Source: JAJRZX01 sp964472295 (GTDB lineage Bacteria; Desulfobacterota; GWC2-55-46; JADFVP01). From it: a stretch of 28,824 bases of DNA. The position numbers and the translations under genes were made by a program. Of this stretch, positions 16,157 to 23,070 are shown one piece after another; the first letter of the stretch is position 1, and the number at the start of each line of letters is the position of its first letter. The notes below the pieces were generated by a model that was not told where the DNA came from, ran no database searches, and was given only the letters and a program-made list of their open reading frames with translations. The stretch is from positions 1-28,824 of the forward strand of contig CAYYJQ010000024.1 in assembly GCA_964472295.1 (NCBI GenBank), given 5' to 3'.

Positions 16157-16885
16157 ATGTTGGACCATAGGAAAAAAGTGGGGGAGGCGGTAGAGCGTTT
16201 CTGGCGTACCCGTCTTGCGCAGGACCGGAATCAGGGCGCAGTAAGTGGCAAGAAAGATACAGGGAACAGGAAGGCCGTAACAGGCGGGGCCCAGCTCGAT
16301 GGCTTCATTGATCTACTGGCCTTAATTCTTGAAGACGCCGGACTACCGTCACATTCCATCTTTAAGAAGAAGACCGTTTTACCTGGCTTTTTCCGGCCCA
16401 CAAAGGACTGGGACCTTGTTGTGGTGATAGATGGCGAACTCCTTGCAAGCATTGAGTTCAAGTCCCATGTAGGGCCGTCTTTTGGCAACAACTTCAACAA
16501 CCGTGTTGAAGAGGCCCTTGGAAGCGCAACCGATGTGCTTACCGCATACAGGGAAGGCGCGTTCAGACCATCTCAAAAGCCTTGGCTGGGGTGGCTGATG
16601 CTCCTTGAGGATTCACCGAGGTCAAAGACTTCCGTAAGGGTGTCGGAGCCGCACTTCAAGGTTTTTAAAGATTTCAAGGATGCCTCTTACGCCAGGCGGT
16701 ACGAATTGTTCTGTCAATGCCTTGTAAGGGAACGTCTATATGACGCGGCGTGTCTGATCTTATCGGACCGCGAAAGAGGCCTTAAGGGCAATTACTCTGA
16801 GCCAAACGAAGAGATAAACTTCAGAAGGTTAGCAACTTCCCTGCACGCCCATGCCTCGGCCTTCGCGAAAATGAGAAAAGGGTAA
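16157..16885 (+). CDS. Type II restriction endonuclease, PaeR7I/XhoI family
   Basis: The 242-residue protein matches the PaeR7I/XhoI family in its N-terminal helix (VERFWRTRLAQ) and GGAQLDGF. It also matches in LPGFFRPTKDWDLVVV and the catalytic ASIEFKSHVGPSFGNNFNNR followed by EEA. The PD-(D/E)xK residues are D86, E100 and K102. Characterised members cut CTCGAG, but specificity can drift in such families. The frame starts two bases after the methyltransferase stop without an obvious ribosome site, so its expression may depend on translational coupling. Low nuclease expression of this kind would suit establishment of a restriction system. There is no frameshift, so the gene appears intact. 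Confidence 0.88.
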   Translation: MLDHRKKVGEAVERFWRTRLAQDRNQGAVSGKKDTGNRKAVTGGAQLDGFIDLLALILEDAGLPSHSIFKKKTVLPGFFRPTKDWDLVVVIDGELLASIEFKSHVGPSFGNNFNNRVEEALGSATDVLTAYREGAFRPSQKPWLGWLMLLEDSPRSKTSVRVSEPHFKVFKDFKDASYARRYELFCQCLVRERLYDAACLILSDRERGLKGNYSEPNEEINFRRLATSLHAHASAFAKMRKG

Positions 16886-16968
16886 GAAAAGCCGCGCATA
16901 TGCCCATTTTACCAGCCATATTTACCCGAAAGAGTTAACGTCATCCCCTACCAATCCAAGATCTTTTT

Positions 16969-17036
16969 CCAGCGGCCAAGGGCCGCTGGCACTGGTTTTC
17001 TTTGTCAAACTTTCTTTTTTCTAAAAGAAAGTTTGA
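16969..17036 (+). repeat. Dispersed repeat, complete two-hairpin copy
   Basis: CCAGCGGCC-AAG-GGCCGCTGG (16969-16989) is a perfect 9-bp hairpin. It is followed by CACTGGTTTTCTTTG and then the AT-rich palindrome CAAACTTTC...GAAAGTTTG to 17036. It sits behind the endonuclease gene in sense orientation, between convergent genes. The GC hairpin plus the T-rich box could act as a terminator. Confidence 0.8.
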
Positions 17037-17115
17037 AATCTTTTTGTCTTTATCTTTTCTGCCTTTTGGCTGGGCGAAGCCCGCCCCCCCCCTCTTTTTC
17101 TCTCTTCTCTTTTCC

Positions 17116-17802
17116 TTACCTTTTTACTCCATAGCCGAGGTAGTTTATGGAGAGGTCGTCGGATATTCTGAAGTCAATGCAGGGTGGTTTGAGGCTCATG
17201 CCCTTTAGTTCCCGCACCTCCACGCCGAGGTTGTCGAGGATCTCCACAAGGGTAGAGGGCCTGATGAACTTATTATAGTCATGCGCCCCCCGGGGTATGA
17301 TGCGGAGGATGTTCTCCGCCGCGTAGATGGCGAAGAGGCGGGCTTTGAGGGTCTTATTCAGTGTGCTGAAAAAAAAGAACCCTTCTTTTTCAAGAAGGCC
17401 CGTGGCCGTGGTCAAAAAGGCCTGCAGGTCTTCTACGTGTTCGAGGACCTCGGAGCAGGTTATGATATGAAACTTTTTGGGTTTTTCTGCCGCAAGGTCT
17501 TCTATGGACTGGACGCGATAATCTATCTTGAGGCCACCGGCCTTTGCGTGTCTTTTTGCCGCCCCTATGGAGCGTTCCGAGAGGTCTATGCCCATAACCA
17601 CGGCACCGGCCTTCGCGAAACTCTCGGCAAGGAGCCCGCCACCGCAACCAATGTCAAGGACGCGCCTGCCCGTCACGTCGCCGCACTTGGTCATGAAGTA
17701 CTCGAAGCGAAGGGGGTTTATCCTGTGAAGGGTAAAGAGTTTCCCCTTTGGGTTCCACCACTCGTCGTCAAAGGGCTCGAATTTTTCCGATTCTATTGTC
17801 AT
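17116..17802 (-). CDS. ubiG: UbiG-type O-methyltransferase (ubiquinone biosynthesis)
   Basis: UbiG uses AdoMet to methylate ring hydroxyls of ubiquinone precursors. The 228-residue protein starts with FDDEWWNPKGKLFTLHRINPLR-like sequence, which is diagnostic for UbiG. It has motif I VLDIGCGGG at 48-56, GIDLSE as the acidic loop, ITCSEVLEHVED, and FFSTLNKT. GAHDYNKFIRPS and the C-terminal SINYLGYGVKR complete the match. An AAGG seven bases upstream is the likely ribosome site for the ATG at 17802. It is the last gene of the minus-strand ubiC-A-D-G run, 74 bases after ubiD. A related O-methyltransferase of another quinone pathway is the alternative, but the neighbours argue for ubiquinone-type chemistry. 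Confidence 0.9.
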   Translation of the reverse strand: MTIESEKFEPFDDEWWNPKGKLFTLHRINPLRFEYFMTKCGDVTGRRVLDIGCGGGLLAESFAKAGAVVMGIDLSERSIGAAKRHAKAGGLKIDYRVQSIEDLAAEKPKKFHIITCSEVLEHVEDLQAFLTTATGLLEKEGFFFFSTLNKTLKARLFAIYAAENILRIIPRGAHDYNKFIRPSTLVEILDNLGVEVRELKGMSLKPPCIDFRISDDLSINYLGYGVKR

Positions 17803-17876
17803 AACCCTGCCTTGCTCTTATTCATCTTCTTTATAAAAGACGTTCCGGCCCCTGTGCATGGCCCCCTCACACCCGC

Positions 17877-19346
17877 TCAGTCAATGCCATAGTCCTTCCA
17901 CTTCCTGTCTACAAGGTCTCTTATGGCCCTGTCCATTTCCACCTTCTCGCCCCAGGGGCGCTTTACCTCAGGCGGGGTCTTGTTCGTCGCGTCTATGCCG
18001 AGTTTACCGCCAAGGGACTCAAGTGGTGATGAGAAATCAAGGTAATCTATGGGCGTATTCTCTATTATGAGCGTATCGCGGCCAGGGTCAACGCGCGTTG
18101 AGATGGCCCAGATAACGTCATCCCAGTTGTGAACATCTATGTCGTCATCCACTACTATAATATACTTTACGTACATGAACTGCTTCAAGACCCCCCAGAG
18201 GCCCATCATGATGCGTTTCGCGTGGCCGGGATACTGTTTTTTTATGGCCACAACGGCGATGCGGTAAGAGACGGCCTCCATGGGGAGTGAAAAATCCGTG
18301 ATTTCCGGAAACTGGGCCCGAAGCGTGGGTAGATAAATGTCATTCAAGACCGTGCCGATTACAGCGTCTTCCTTTGGGGGCCGGCCAGTAATGGTCGTAA
18401 GATACATGGGACTGCGTCTCATGGTGACGGCCTTCAAGTGAAAGATTGGGAACTCCTCGGCGCTGTTGTAATAGCCCGTATGGTCGGCAAAGGGGCCCTC
18501 AAGGGCCGTCTCGCCGTGGCGTATCTCACCCTCGAGGACTATCTCGCTTGTTGCCGGAACCTTTAGCGGTATGGTCCTGCACTGCACGAGTTCCACGGCC
18601 TTTTTGCGGAGCACACCCGCGAAGTGAAACTCCCCGACATTTTCCGGCACCGGAGTCACGGCGGCGATTGTGGTTGCCGGCTCGCACCCGAGTGCCACGG
18701 CAACGGGCATGGGTTTGCCACGCTTTTTCCAGACCTCAAGATGGCGTGCTCCTCCCCTGTGACGGAGCCAGCGCATGATAAGCCTCTTGTCGTCAAGGAC
18801 CTGCATCCTGTATACGCCCACGTTCTGCGGCGCCGTGGCCGATGGCACTGGAGGCCCCGTCACCACGAGTGGCCAGGTGATAAGGGGGGCCGCATCTCCG
18901 GGCCAGCACTTTATGACAGGTATGCCTGAAAGGCTTGCCTCAGACCCCTCGCGCACCACCTCCTGGCATGGGGCCTTTGTAACGGTCTTTGGCCCAAGGG
19001 TGAGGGCCTTTCCAAAAAAGGGTATCTTCTTTACAGCGTCCCAGAGCCCCTCTGGAGGAGTGGGCCTCTGAAGGAGGGCGATGAACTCGCCGATTTTCAC
19101 GAACTCGCCCTCGGATACGCCAAGGCCCAGGGCCACGCGTTCGCGCGTGCCGTAGAGGTTGGCGACAATGGGCATGGCCGAGCCCTTTACCTTCTCAAAG
19201 ACCACGGCAGGACCGCCGCGCTGAACAAGACGCTCCATTACCTCGGCCACCTCAAGAATCGGGTCTACCTCCACGGAGACACGCCGGAGAAGTCCACGCT
19301 CCTCAAGCAGGGCCAGAAACCCACGCATGTCAGAAAATACGGCCAT
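17877..19346 (-). CDS. ubiD: UbiD-type prenylated-FMN decarboxylase
   Basis: UbiD removes the carboxyl group of 3-polyprenyl-4-hydroxybenzoate using prenylated FMN. The 489-residue length matches the E. coli enzyme. Recognisable segments are NVGVYRMQ (metal/cofactor side), RHRGGARHLEVW, ALEGPFADHTGYY with the active-site acids just before it, YLTTITGRPPKED, IKKQYPGHAKRIMMG and NTPIDYLDFSSP. The last segment is typical of the UbiD/MqnL branch. The flavin prenyltransferase UbiX needed to make the cofactor is not in the window. AAAGG precedes the ATG. MqnL of the futalosine pathway is a close relative, but the linked ubiC-like and ubiG genes favour UbiD. Confidence 0.93.
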   Translation of the reverse strand: MAVFSDMRGFLALLEERGLLRRVSVEVDPILEVAEVMERLVQRGGPAVVFEKVKGSAMPIVANLYGTRERVALGLGVSEGEFVKIGEFIALLQRPTPPEGLWDAVKKIPFFGKALTLGPKTVTKAPCQEVVREGSEASLSGIPVIKCWPGDAAPLITWPLVVTGPPVPSATAPQNVGVYRMQVLDDKRLIMRWLRHRGGARHLEVWKKRGKPMPVAVALGCEPATTIAAVTPVPENVGEFHFAGVLRKKAVELVQCRTIPLKVPATSEIVLEGEIRHGETALEGPFADHTGYYNSAEEFPIFHLKAVTMRRSPMYLTTITGRPPKEDAVIGTVLNDIYLPTLRAQFPEITDFSLPMEAVSYRIAVVAIKKQYPGHAKRIMMGLWGVLKQFMYVKYIIVVDDDIDVHNWDDVIWAISTRVDPGRDTLIIENTPIDYLDFSSPLESLGGKLGIDATNKTPPEVKRPWGEKVEMDRAIRDLVDRKWKDYGID

Positions 19347-19404
19347 GAAAAAAACCTTTCAGGTAAAAGGGAACGTGAATGTAAAAATACAAAAAAAGAT
19401 TCTT

Positions 19405-19469
19405 CCACTTTCTTTTAGAAAAAAGAAAGTGGTCAAAGAAAACCAGTACCAATGGCCTCCGGCCGCTGG
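19405..19469 (-). repeat. Dispersed repeat, two-hairpin copy
   Basis: Read on the minus strand: CCAGCGGCC-GGA-GGCCATTGG, TACTGGTTTTCTTTG, then the palindrome CCACTTTC...GAAAGTGG. It lies between ubiA and ubiD, behind ubiA in sense orientation. Its first hairpin shares TTTTTCCAGCGGCC with the copy at 16969. Confidence 0.8.
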
Positions 19470-19498
19470 AAAAAAACCCATCAAACACATGGCCCGGC

Positions 19499-20377
19499 TC
19501 AACGGGCCAGAAGGTCCAGAACTATGAAACCCAGCAAGAGCCCGCCTACCGCCGCGTTCGCGAGAAACCCCCTGAAGGCCGTCTCCTTTACGGGGTTTTT
19601 CCTTACCCCACGGACAACGAGAAGAAAGACAAAGACTGAGAGCGCGAGGCCGAGGTAATAAAGAAGGCCGAGGCCAAGCATAAGGCCCGCGCCAGCCATT
19701 GTGGCGCCAAAGGCCAGGTACAGGACGGCAAGGGCGGTGTACACGCGCTTTCCAAAGAGTATGGCCGTGGACTTTACGCCTATCATCATGTCGTCCTTGA
19801 TGTCCATGAGCGCGTATATGGTGTCATAGGCCATGGACCAGAATATATTTGCGATGAAGATGAGAAGAGCCGCCATGGAGATAGTGTTATTAACGGCGGA
19901 CCAGGCCATGACCGCGCCCCAGCCAAAGGCCATGCCGAGGACGGCCTGCGGGAGGTGGCTCACGCGCTTTACAAAGGGATAGAGCACGGCGAGCCCTATG
20001 CCGGCAAATGAGAGCGCTATTGTGAGGCGGTTCAGGAACAAGACGAGCACAAAGGCAAGGAGCGAGAGAATAATAAAGGCAAGGAGTGCTTCCCGCACGG
20101 TAAGCGCTCCAGAGGCAAGGGGCCTCAGGCGCGTTCTTTCCACCTGTGGGTCGAATTTTCTGTCGGCAATGTCGTTTATAGCGCACCCGGCGCTCCGCAT
20201 TAAAAAGGTGCCGAGAATAAATATTACGAGGAGCCTCGGAGAGGGCTTTCCACCGGAGGCGAGAAAGAGGGACCACAACGTGGGCCAGAGCACGAGGAGG
20301 GTGCCGTACTGGCGCGGCAGCCTTATGAGTTCAGAGTAGGCATGAATCTTTCCTGCGCTCGTCATGGTGGCGCTCAA
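19499..20377 (-). CDS. ubiA: 4-hydroxybenzoate polyprenyltransferase
   Basis: This membrane enzyme attaches the polyprenyl tail to 4-hydroxybenzoate. The 292-residue protein has about eight or nine hydrophobic helices. It carries both Mg-diphosphate motifs of the UbiA superfamily: NDIADRKFDPQVERTRLRPL at about 68-87 and YDTIYALMDIKDD at about 184-196. The TTG at 20377 is chosen because AGGGAG lies seven bases upstream; an ATG four codons later is the alternative. It lies 70 bases after the ubiC-like gene, whose product would be its aromatic substrate. MqnP is a relative, but the context favours UbiA. Confidence 0.92.
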   Translation of the reverse strand: MSATMTSAGKIHAYSELIRLPRQYGTLLVLWPTLWSLFLASGGKPSPRLLVIFILGTFLMRSAGCAINDIADRKFDPQVERTRLRPLASGALTVREALLAFIILSLLAFVLVLFLNRLTIALSFAGIGLAVLYPFVKRVSHLPQAVLGMAFGWGAVMAWSAVNNTISMAALLIFIANIFWSMAYDTIYALMDIKDDMMIGVKSTAILFGKRVYTALAVLYLAFGATMAGAGLMLGLGLLYYLGLALSVFVFLLVVRGVRKNPVKETAFRGFLANAAVGGLLLGFIVLDLLAR

Positions 20378-20447
20378 AGGCTTGCTCCCTGTTTTTTAAA
20401 ATCAGCGTGTGCCGTGCAATTTAAGCCGTGTCAAGTCGAGCCGTGGT

Positions 20448-21038
20448 TCAGACCTGAACATTCTCAGTGGATATGAGCCTCGGGCTGAAGACCTCTGTTA
20501 TTGCCGCCTTGATGACAGTTGCTCCGGCCTTCTCTCCAATAAGCACATAGCGCCGGGCAAAAAATGCCGTCTCCAGAGGGAGCCCGAGGTCCTCCGCGAC
20601 AGAAGTGCACCGTATGACCCCTGCCTCCATGTATTTTTTTGTAAAATCAATGCCCTCTTTTTTAAGGGTCCTTCCCATGGGCTCGGGGTCGCCCCTCTCG
20701 AGCGTGCCGAGGAGACCTCCTTCAAGGCCCTCAAGGGGTATTAGGGAGAAGGCGTAGATAAGGGGCTCGTCAGCGGCCTTTATCCAGACCGCCCGCACAA
20801 GGGCCTCGCCGCCCTCTCTGACCTGGAGATAGGCGGAACTCTGGTTGTCAATGAGCCTTCGCCGGCGCGCCACTGCGGCAACCTTGATCCCGGCGCCGTA
20901 TATGCCCTCAAGGAGCGAGGTCATGGAGTCAGAGGAGCATAGAAAACGCTCTTCCGAGTCGCTTAGCCCGGTAAAGGGAGCGCGCCCGGCGGAAAGACTG
21001 AGCCAGGGGTGGAGTATGGTGTACTGGAGACCTGTCAT
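20448..21038 (-). CDS. Chorismate lyase-like protein (UbiC/DUF98 type)
   Basis: The 196-residue protein resembles the DUF98/UbiC-like chorismate pyruvate-lyase group, which makes 4-hydroxybenzoate from chorismate. Visible family features are QSSAYLQV, the Arg-containing strand ALVRAVWIKAADEPLIYAFS, LERGDPEPMGRTLKKEGI, FARRYVLI, and the C-terminal ITEVFSPRL with its conserved Glu. It is not closely similar to E. coli UbiC, and its N-terminal ~45 residues are divergent. It is the first gene of the minus-strand run into ubiA, which fits supplying 4-hydroxybenzoate for prenylation. No strong ribosome site is visible before the ATG. Confidence 0.75.
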   Translation of the reverse strand: MTGLQYTILHPWLSLSAGRAPFTGLSDSEERFLCSSDSMTSLLEGIYGAGIKVAAVARRRRLIDNQSSAYLQVREGGEALVRAVWIKAADEPLIYAFSLIPLEGLEGGLLGTLERGDPEPMGRTLKKEGIDFTKKYMEAGVIRCTSVAEDLGLPLETAFFARRYVLIGEKAGATVIKAAITEVFSPRLISTENVQV

Positions 21039-21136
21039 TGATTTGTGGCCTTATGAGTGAGAATCCTCTGCGCTGACAAGGTTAAAAAATACCACATGGG
21101 GGGAAAATGGTCAATAAGGTAAGGAAAGTGCTGTAA

Positions 21137-21433
21137 ATGAGAGACAATAGAGGAATGGGAAAAATACAGGCAAGAGGTAAAAAGCAGGCCTGGCCGGGCC
21201 AGGCAAAAGAGAAGGCCGTTTTGCCGCCTGAACAGGGGGCAAGGAGGGCGCAACCGTTCCTGCTCTCAATATATGAAAGAGAAAGAAGGGCCTTCCTGTT
21301 CCCTTGCTTTCAAAAGGTCAGGCTTGAGGGCGAGGCACTGCCAACAAAAATCTATTCTGACGAAGAAGAGCGGTTGGTGGCATTACGAGAGGTCTTAAGA
21401 GGGCAGAAGGTGCCGCGCGCGGCTTCAGGCTGA
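21137..21433 (+). CDS. Possible 98-residue basic protein, unknown
   Basis: I do not recognise it. AGGAAAG lies eight bases before the ATG, codon choice (AAG, GCC, GAG) resembles real genes here, and the second half (LLSIYERERRAFLFPCF, then SDEEERLVALREVLRG) looks like folded helical protein. Against it, the first 35 residues are low-complexity basic sequence. The end also overlaps the last nine bases of the convergent repressor gene. It fills the otherwise empty gap upstream of the ubiC-like gene. Confidence 0.4.
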   Translation: MRDNRGMGKIQARGKKQAWPGQAKEKAVLPPEQGARRAQPFLLSIYERERRAFLFPCFQKVRLEGEALPTKIYSDEEERLVALREVLRGQKVPRAASG

Positions 21434-21904
21434 TTCGTTGGCCGCGTTAAGGCGCGGTTCGCGTTCTTCCCTGTCATCTACCTTCTGGCAGAATGCCTCG
21501 ATGGTACACTTAAGCGCCGAGGAGATACTCTCGTCTGAAGAGCGCAGGACTTTAAGAAGCTTGCCTACGAGGATTATCTCATCAGGCTCAAGCACCCCGA
21601 AGAAGGAGCATCCCTTGTGCGAGAGGTCCCGTCCGTAGGAGAGGGCCTCTTCAGCGGCCATGAGATAACCTTCCTGCTCGGCTCCAAAGCGGTACATATC
21701 GCCTTTTCCCGAGATAAGCCAGTCAACGGAGAGCCCGTGTATATCGGCGAACCTCAGGACCAGGTCTGTTGGCATCTCGCCCCTTTTCTTGTAGTTCGAG
21801 AGCGCCTGTGGCGTAACGCCAAGGACCCTTGCCACTGCGGAGTCGTTCTTGAGCTTACCCGCCCATCTCATTCTTTCGATTGTGTCAAGATAATTAACGC
21901 CCAT
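21425..21904 (-). CDS. CI-like phage-type repressor, helix-turn-helix, no peptidase
   Basis: The 159-residue protein starts with a helix-turn-helix of the bacteriophage-CI-repressor N-terminal family. SAVARVLGVTPQALSNYKKR (about 22-41) is the scanning and recognition helix pair, followed by MPTDLVLRFADIHGLSVDWLISGKG, a very typical continuation. The C-terminal half (about 75-159) is not an S24 peptidase/LexA domain, so RecA-dependent self-cleavage is not expected. Instead it has EPDEIILVGKLLKVLR and a helical end, possibly for oligomerisation. AAGGAGG lies seven bases before the ATG. No other phage gene is seen nearby, so it may be a domesticated or stranded regulator. Palindromes 250-400 bases upstream are candidate targets. 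Confidence 0.85.
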   Translation of the reverse strand: MGVNYLDTIERMRWAGKLKNDSAVARVLGVTPQALSNYKKRGEMPTDLVLRFADIHGLSVDWLISGKGDMYRFGAEQEGYLMAAEEALSYGRDLSHKGCSFFGVLEPDEIILVGKLLKVLRSSDESISSALKCTIEAFCQKVDDREEREPRLNAANESA

Positions 21905-21931
21905 CGTGGGGCCTCCTTAAGGATTTAATGC

Positions 21932-21956
21932 GGCACTGGCCTCGCCGTGCCTTTTT
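21932..21956 (+). terminator. Hairpin with T5 tail in the repressor leader
   Basis: GGCAC-T-GGC (21932-21940) pairs with GCC-GTGCC (21944-21951) with one bulge, followed by TTTTT. On the plus strand it resembles a terminator, though no clear plus-strand gene precedes it. It may instead be a control site in the repressor's own leader. Confidence 0.4.
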
Positions 21957-22098
21957 AATGTGTTTATTGCCTTATTCCTTTATTAAAAAAGTATGCTTCC
22001 GCCCCTTCTCCTCTCTTCGCCTCCCCTATGCCCCTGCCCCCCCCTTGCCCCCGAGACCACTTTGCGCCCTATGCCCCTCCCCCCCCCCCATTGTCCCC

Positions 22099-22126
22099 TT
22101 GACAAGCGGCGGTCTATTTATATATT
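22099..22126 (+). promoter_or_regulatory. Near-consensus promoter without a downstream gene
   Basis: TTGACA (22099-22104) and TATATT (22121-22126) are 16 bases apart. The predicted start near 22133 lies just before the palindromes at 22150-22190. No open frame follows until ruvX, so a non-coding transcript or a decayed gene is possible. Confidence 0.5.
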
Positions 22127-22149
22127 CGGTTAATGGCCGCTTCAACTTG

Positions 22150-22190
22150 AGGTGTTATGACACCTGCCAGGTAGAAAAAATTTTGGCAGG
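22150..22190. promoter_or_regulatory. Overlapping palindromes, candidate operator or RNA stem-loops
   Basis: Three dyads overlap: AGGTGT-TATG-ACACCT (22150-22165), ACCTG-C-CAGGT (22162-22172) and CCTGCCA/TGGCAGG (22163-22169 and 22184-22190). They lie just downstream of the promoter at 22099-22126, where a repressor could block transcription or a transcript could fold. Confidence 0.5.
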
Positions 22191-22286
22191 CTTTATAAAA
22201 TTCATAATAACACATGATGCTTTGTAAATCAATACGTTATATATGGTATGAAAAAGTTTTAAGCCTCGTGTTGAGACGCCGAATTA

Positions 22287-22298
22287 TAATCATGATTA
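22287..22298. promoter_or_regulatory. 12-bp perfect palindrome TAATCATGATTA
   Basis: The word is its own reverse complement and lies in the AT-rich gap. It may be a dimeric-regulator site; no gene start is close by. Confidence 0.35.
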
Positions 22299-22409
22299 CA
22301 TTCATGTGTCAATATGTTTTATCTTCAGAGATAAAAATCTGATACCCTAAGATAGAATAGGCCGAGAGGTAGTAATCGCGTGGATATGATGAGGCCTCAA
22401 TGACATCCA

Positions 22410-22484
22410 TGGTGGGCGGTGCAGGGTTCGAACCTGCGGCTTCCACCGTGTGAAGGTGGCACTCTACCACTGAGTTAACCGCCC
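22410..22484 (-). tRNA. tRNA-Val, anticodon CAC
   Basis: The minus strand folds as a 75-base tRNA with encoded CCA (22410-22412). Acceptor GGGCGGT pairs with ACCGCCC, and the discriminator is A. The D-loop is AACTCAGTGGTAGAG, the anticodon stem is CCACC/GGTGG with loop TTCACAC giving CAC, and the T-arm has GGTTCGAACC. It stands alone. Confidence 0.95.
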
Positions 22485-22586
22485 GTTCAGAGTATTGCAT
22501 GAGCGTTCCGTCAAGACCTTGTGTTCATAGACCTATCATTGGGATAGTCGATAATATACCAGTGGAACTTTAAAGTCAAGAATTGC

Positions 22587-22615
22587 TTGAAGGCACGTTC
22601 TTCTAAGGGTATATT
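22587..22615 (+). promoter_or_regulatory. ruvX promoter, possibly leaderless
   Basis: TTGAAG (22587-22592) and TATATT (22610-22615) are spaced 17 bases. The expected start, about seven bases after the -10, coincides with the ruvX ATG at 22622. Confidence 0.5.
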
Positions 22616-22621
22616 GAAGCG

Positions 22622-23041
22622 ATGGGCAGGATAATGGGCATTGATAGGGGCAAAAAAAGGACAGGTATAGCCATCAGCGATGAACTTGGTCTAACGGCCA
22701 GGCCTCTTTGTGTAATAGAGGTAAGGGGGAGGTCCGCAGTTATCAGGGAGATTATGGGGATTATCAGGGAGCATGGGGTGGAAGAGGTTGTTGTGGGCAT
22801 GCCCCTGAATCTTGACGGCACCATGAGCGTGAGGGGCAGAGACGCGGAGCGCTTTGCCGAGGCCCTCAGGAAGGCATCGGGGCTTCCTGTTCATTGCTGG
22901 GACGAAAGGTACTCCACGACGGCCGTAACTCGCGCGCTGATTGAGGAAGATGTCTCAAGGGCGAAGAGAAGGGAGGTTGTGGATAAGAACGCCGCGGCCT
23001 ATATACTTGAGGGTTATCTTGAGAAGAGGCGCGGCTCCTGA
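22622..23041 (+). CDS. ruvX: Putative pre-16S rRNA nuclease / Holliday junction resolvase-like YqgF
   Basis: The family trims the 5' end of 16S rRNA in E. coli and has an RNase H-like fold related to RuvC. The 139-residue protein has the N-terminal GIDRGKKRTGIAISD with the first catalytic Asp, VVVGMPLNLDGT in the middle, HCWDERYSTT with the Asp-Glu pair, and the typical VDKNAAAYILEGYL end with the last catalytic Asp. The ATG at 22622 fits the family's start; another ATG four codons later is possible. There is no ribosome site before it, matching the leaderless promoter prediction. mltG follows after 29 bases, a frequent bacterial pairing. Confidence 0.93.
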   Translation: MGRIMGIDRGKKRTGIAISDELGLTARPLCVIEVRGRSAVIREIMGIIREHGVEEVVVGMPLNLDGTMSVRGRDAERFAEALRKASGLPVHCWDERYSTTAVTRALIEEDVSRAKRREVVDKNAAAYILEGYLEKRRGS

Positions 23042-23070
23042 GCGGGCGCCCCTAATACATAAGGTTTTTT

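Larger units (their letters stand above)
21905..22409. other. Gene-free region between repressor and tRNA-Val
   Basis: No gene is supported here. It runs from a C-rich block (22020-22095, quadruplex-capable on the other strand) into DNA much more AT-rich than the window. It contains a possible plus-strand promoter and several palindromes listed separately. It also holds a perfect 8-bp hairpin TTTTATCT/AGATAAAA at 22317-22324 and 22329-22336. Confidence 0.5.

Noticed and set aside
21928..22227. 99-residue plus-strand frame in the C-rich and AT-rich gap
   Set aside because: It translates into Pro/Leu low-complexity sequence from the C-runs, and the promoter seen lies inside it rather than before it.
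21425..22484. Prophage or integrative element with attachment site at tRNA-Val
   Set aside because: Only the repressor is phage-like; no integrase, structural gene or duplicated tRNA end was seen, so a complete element is not supported.
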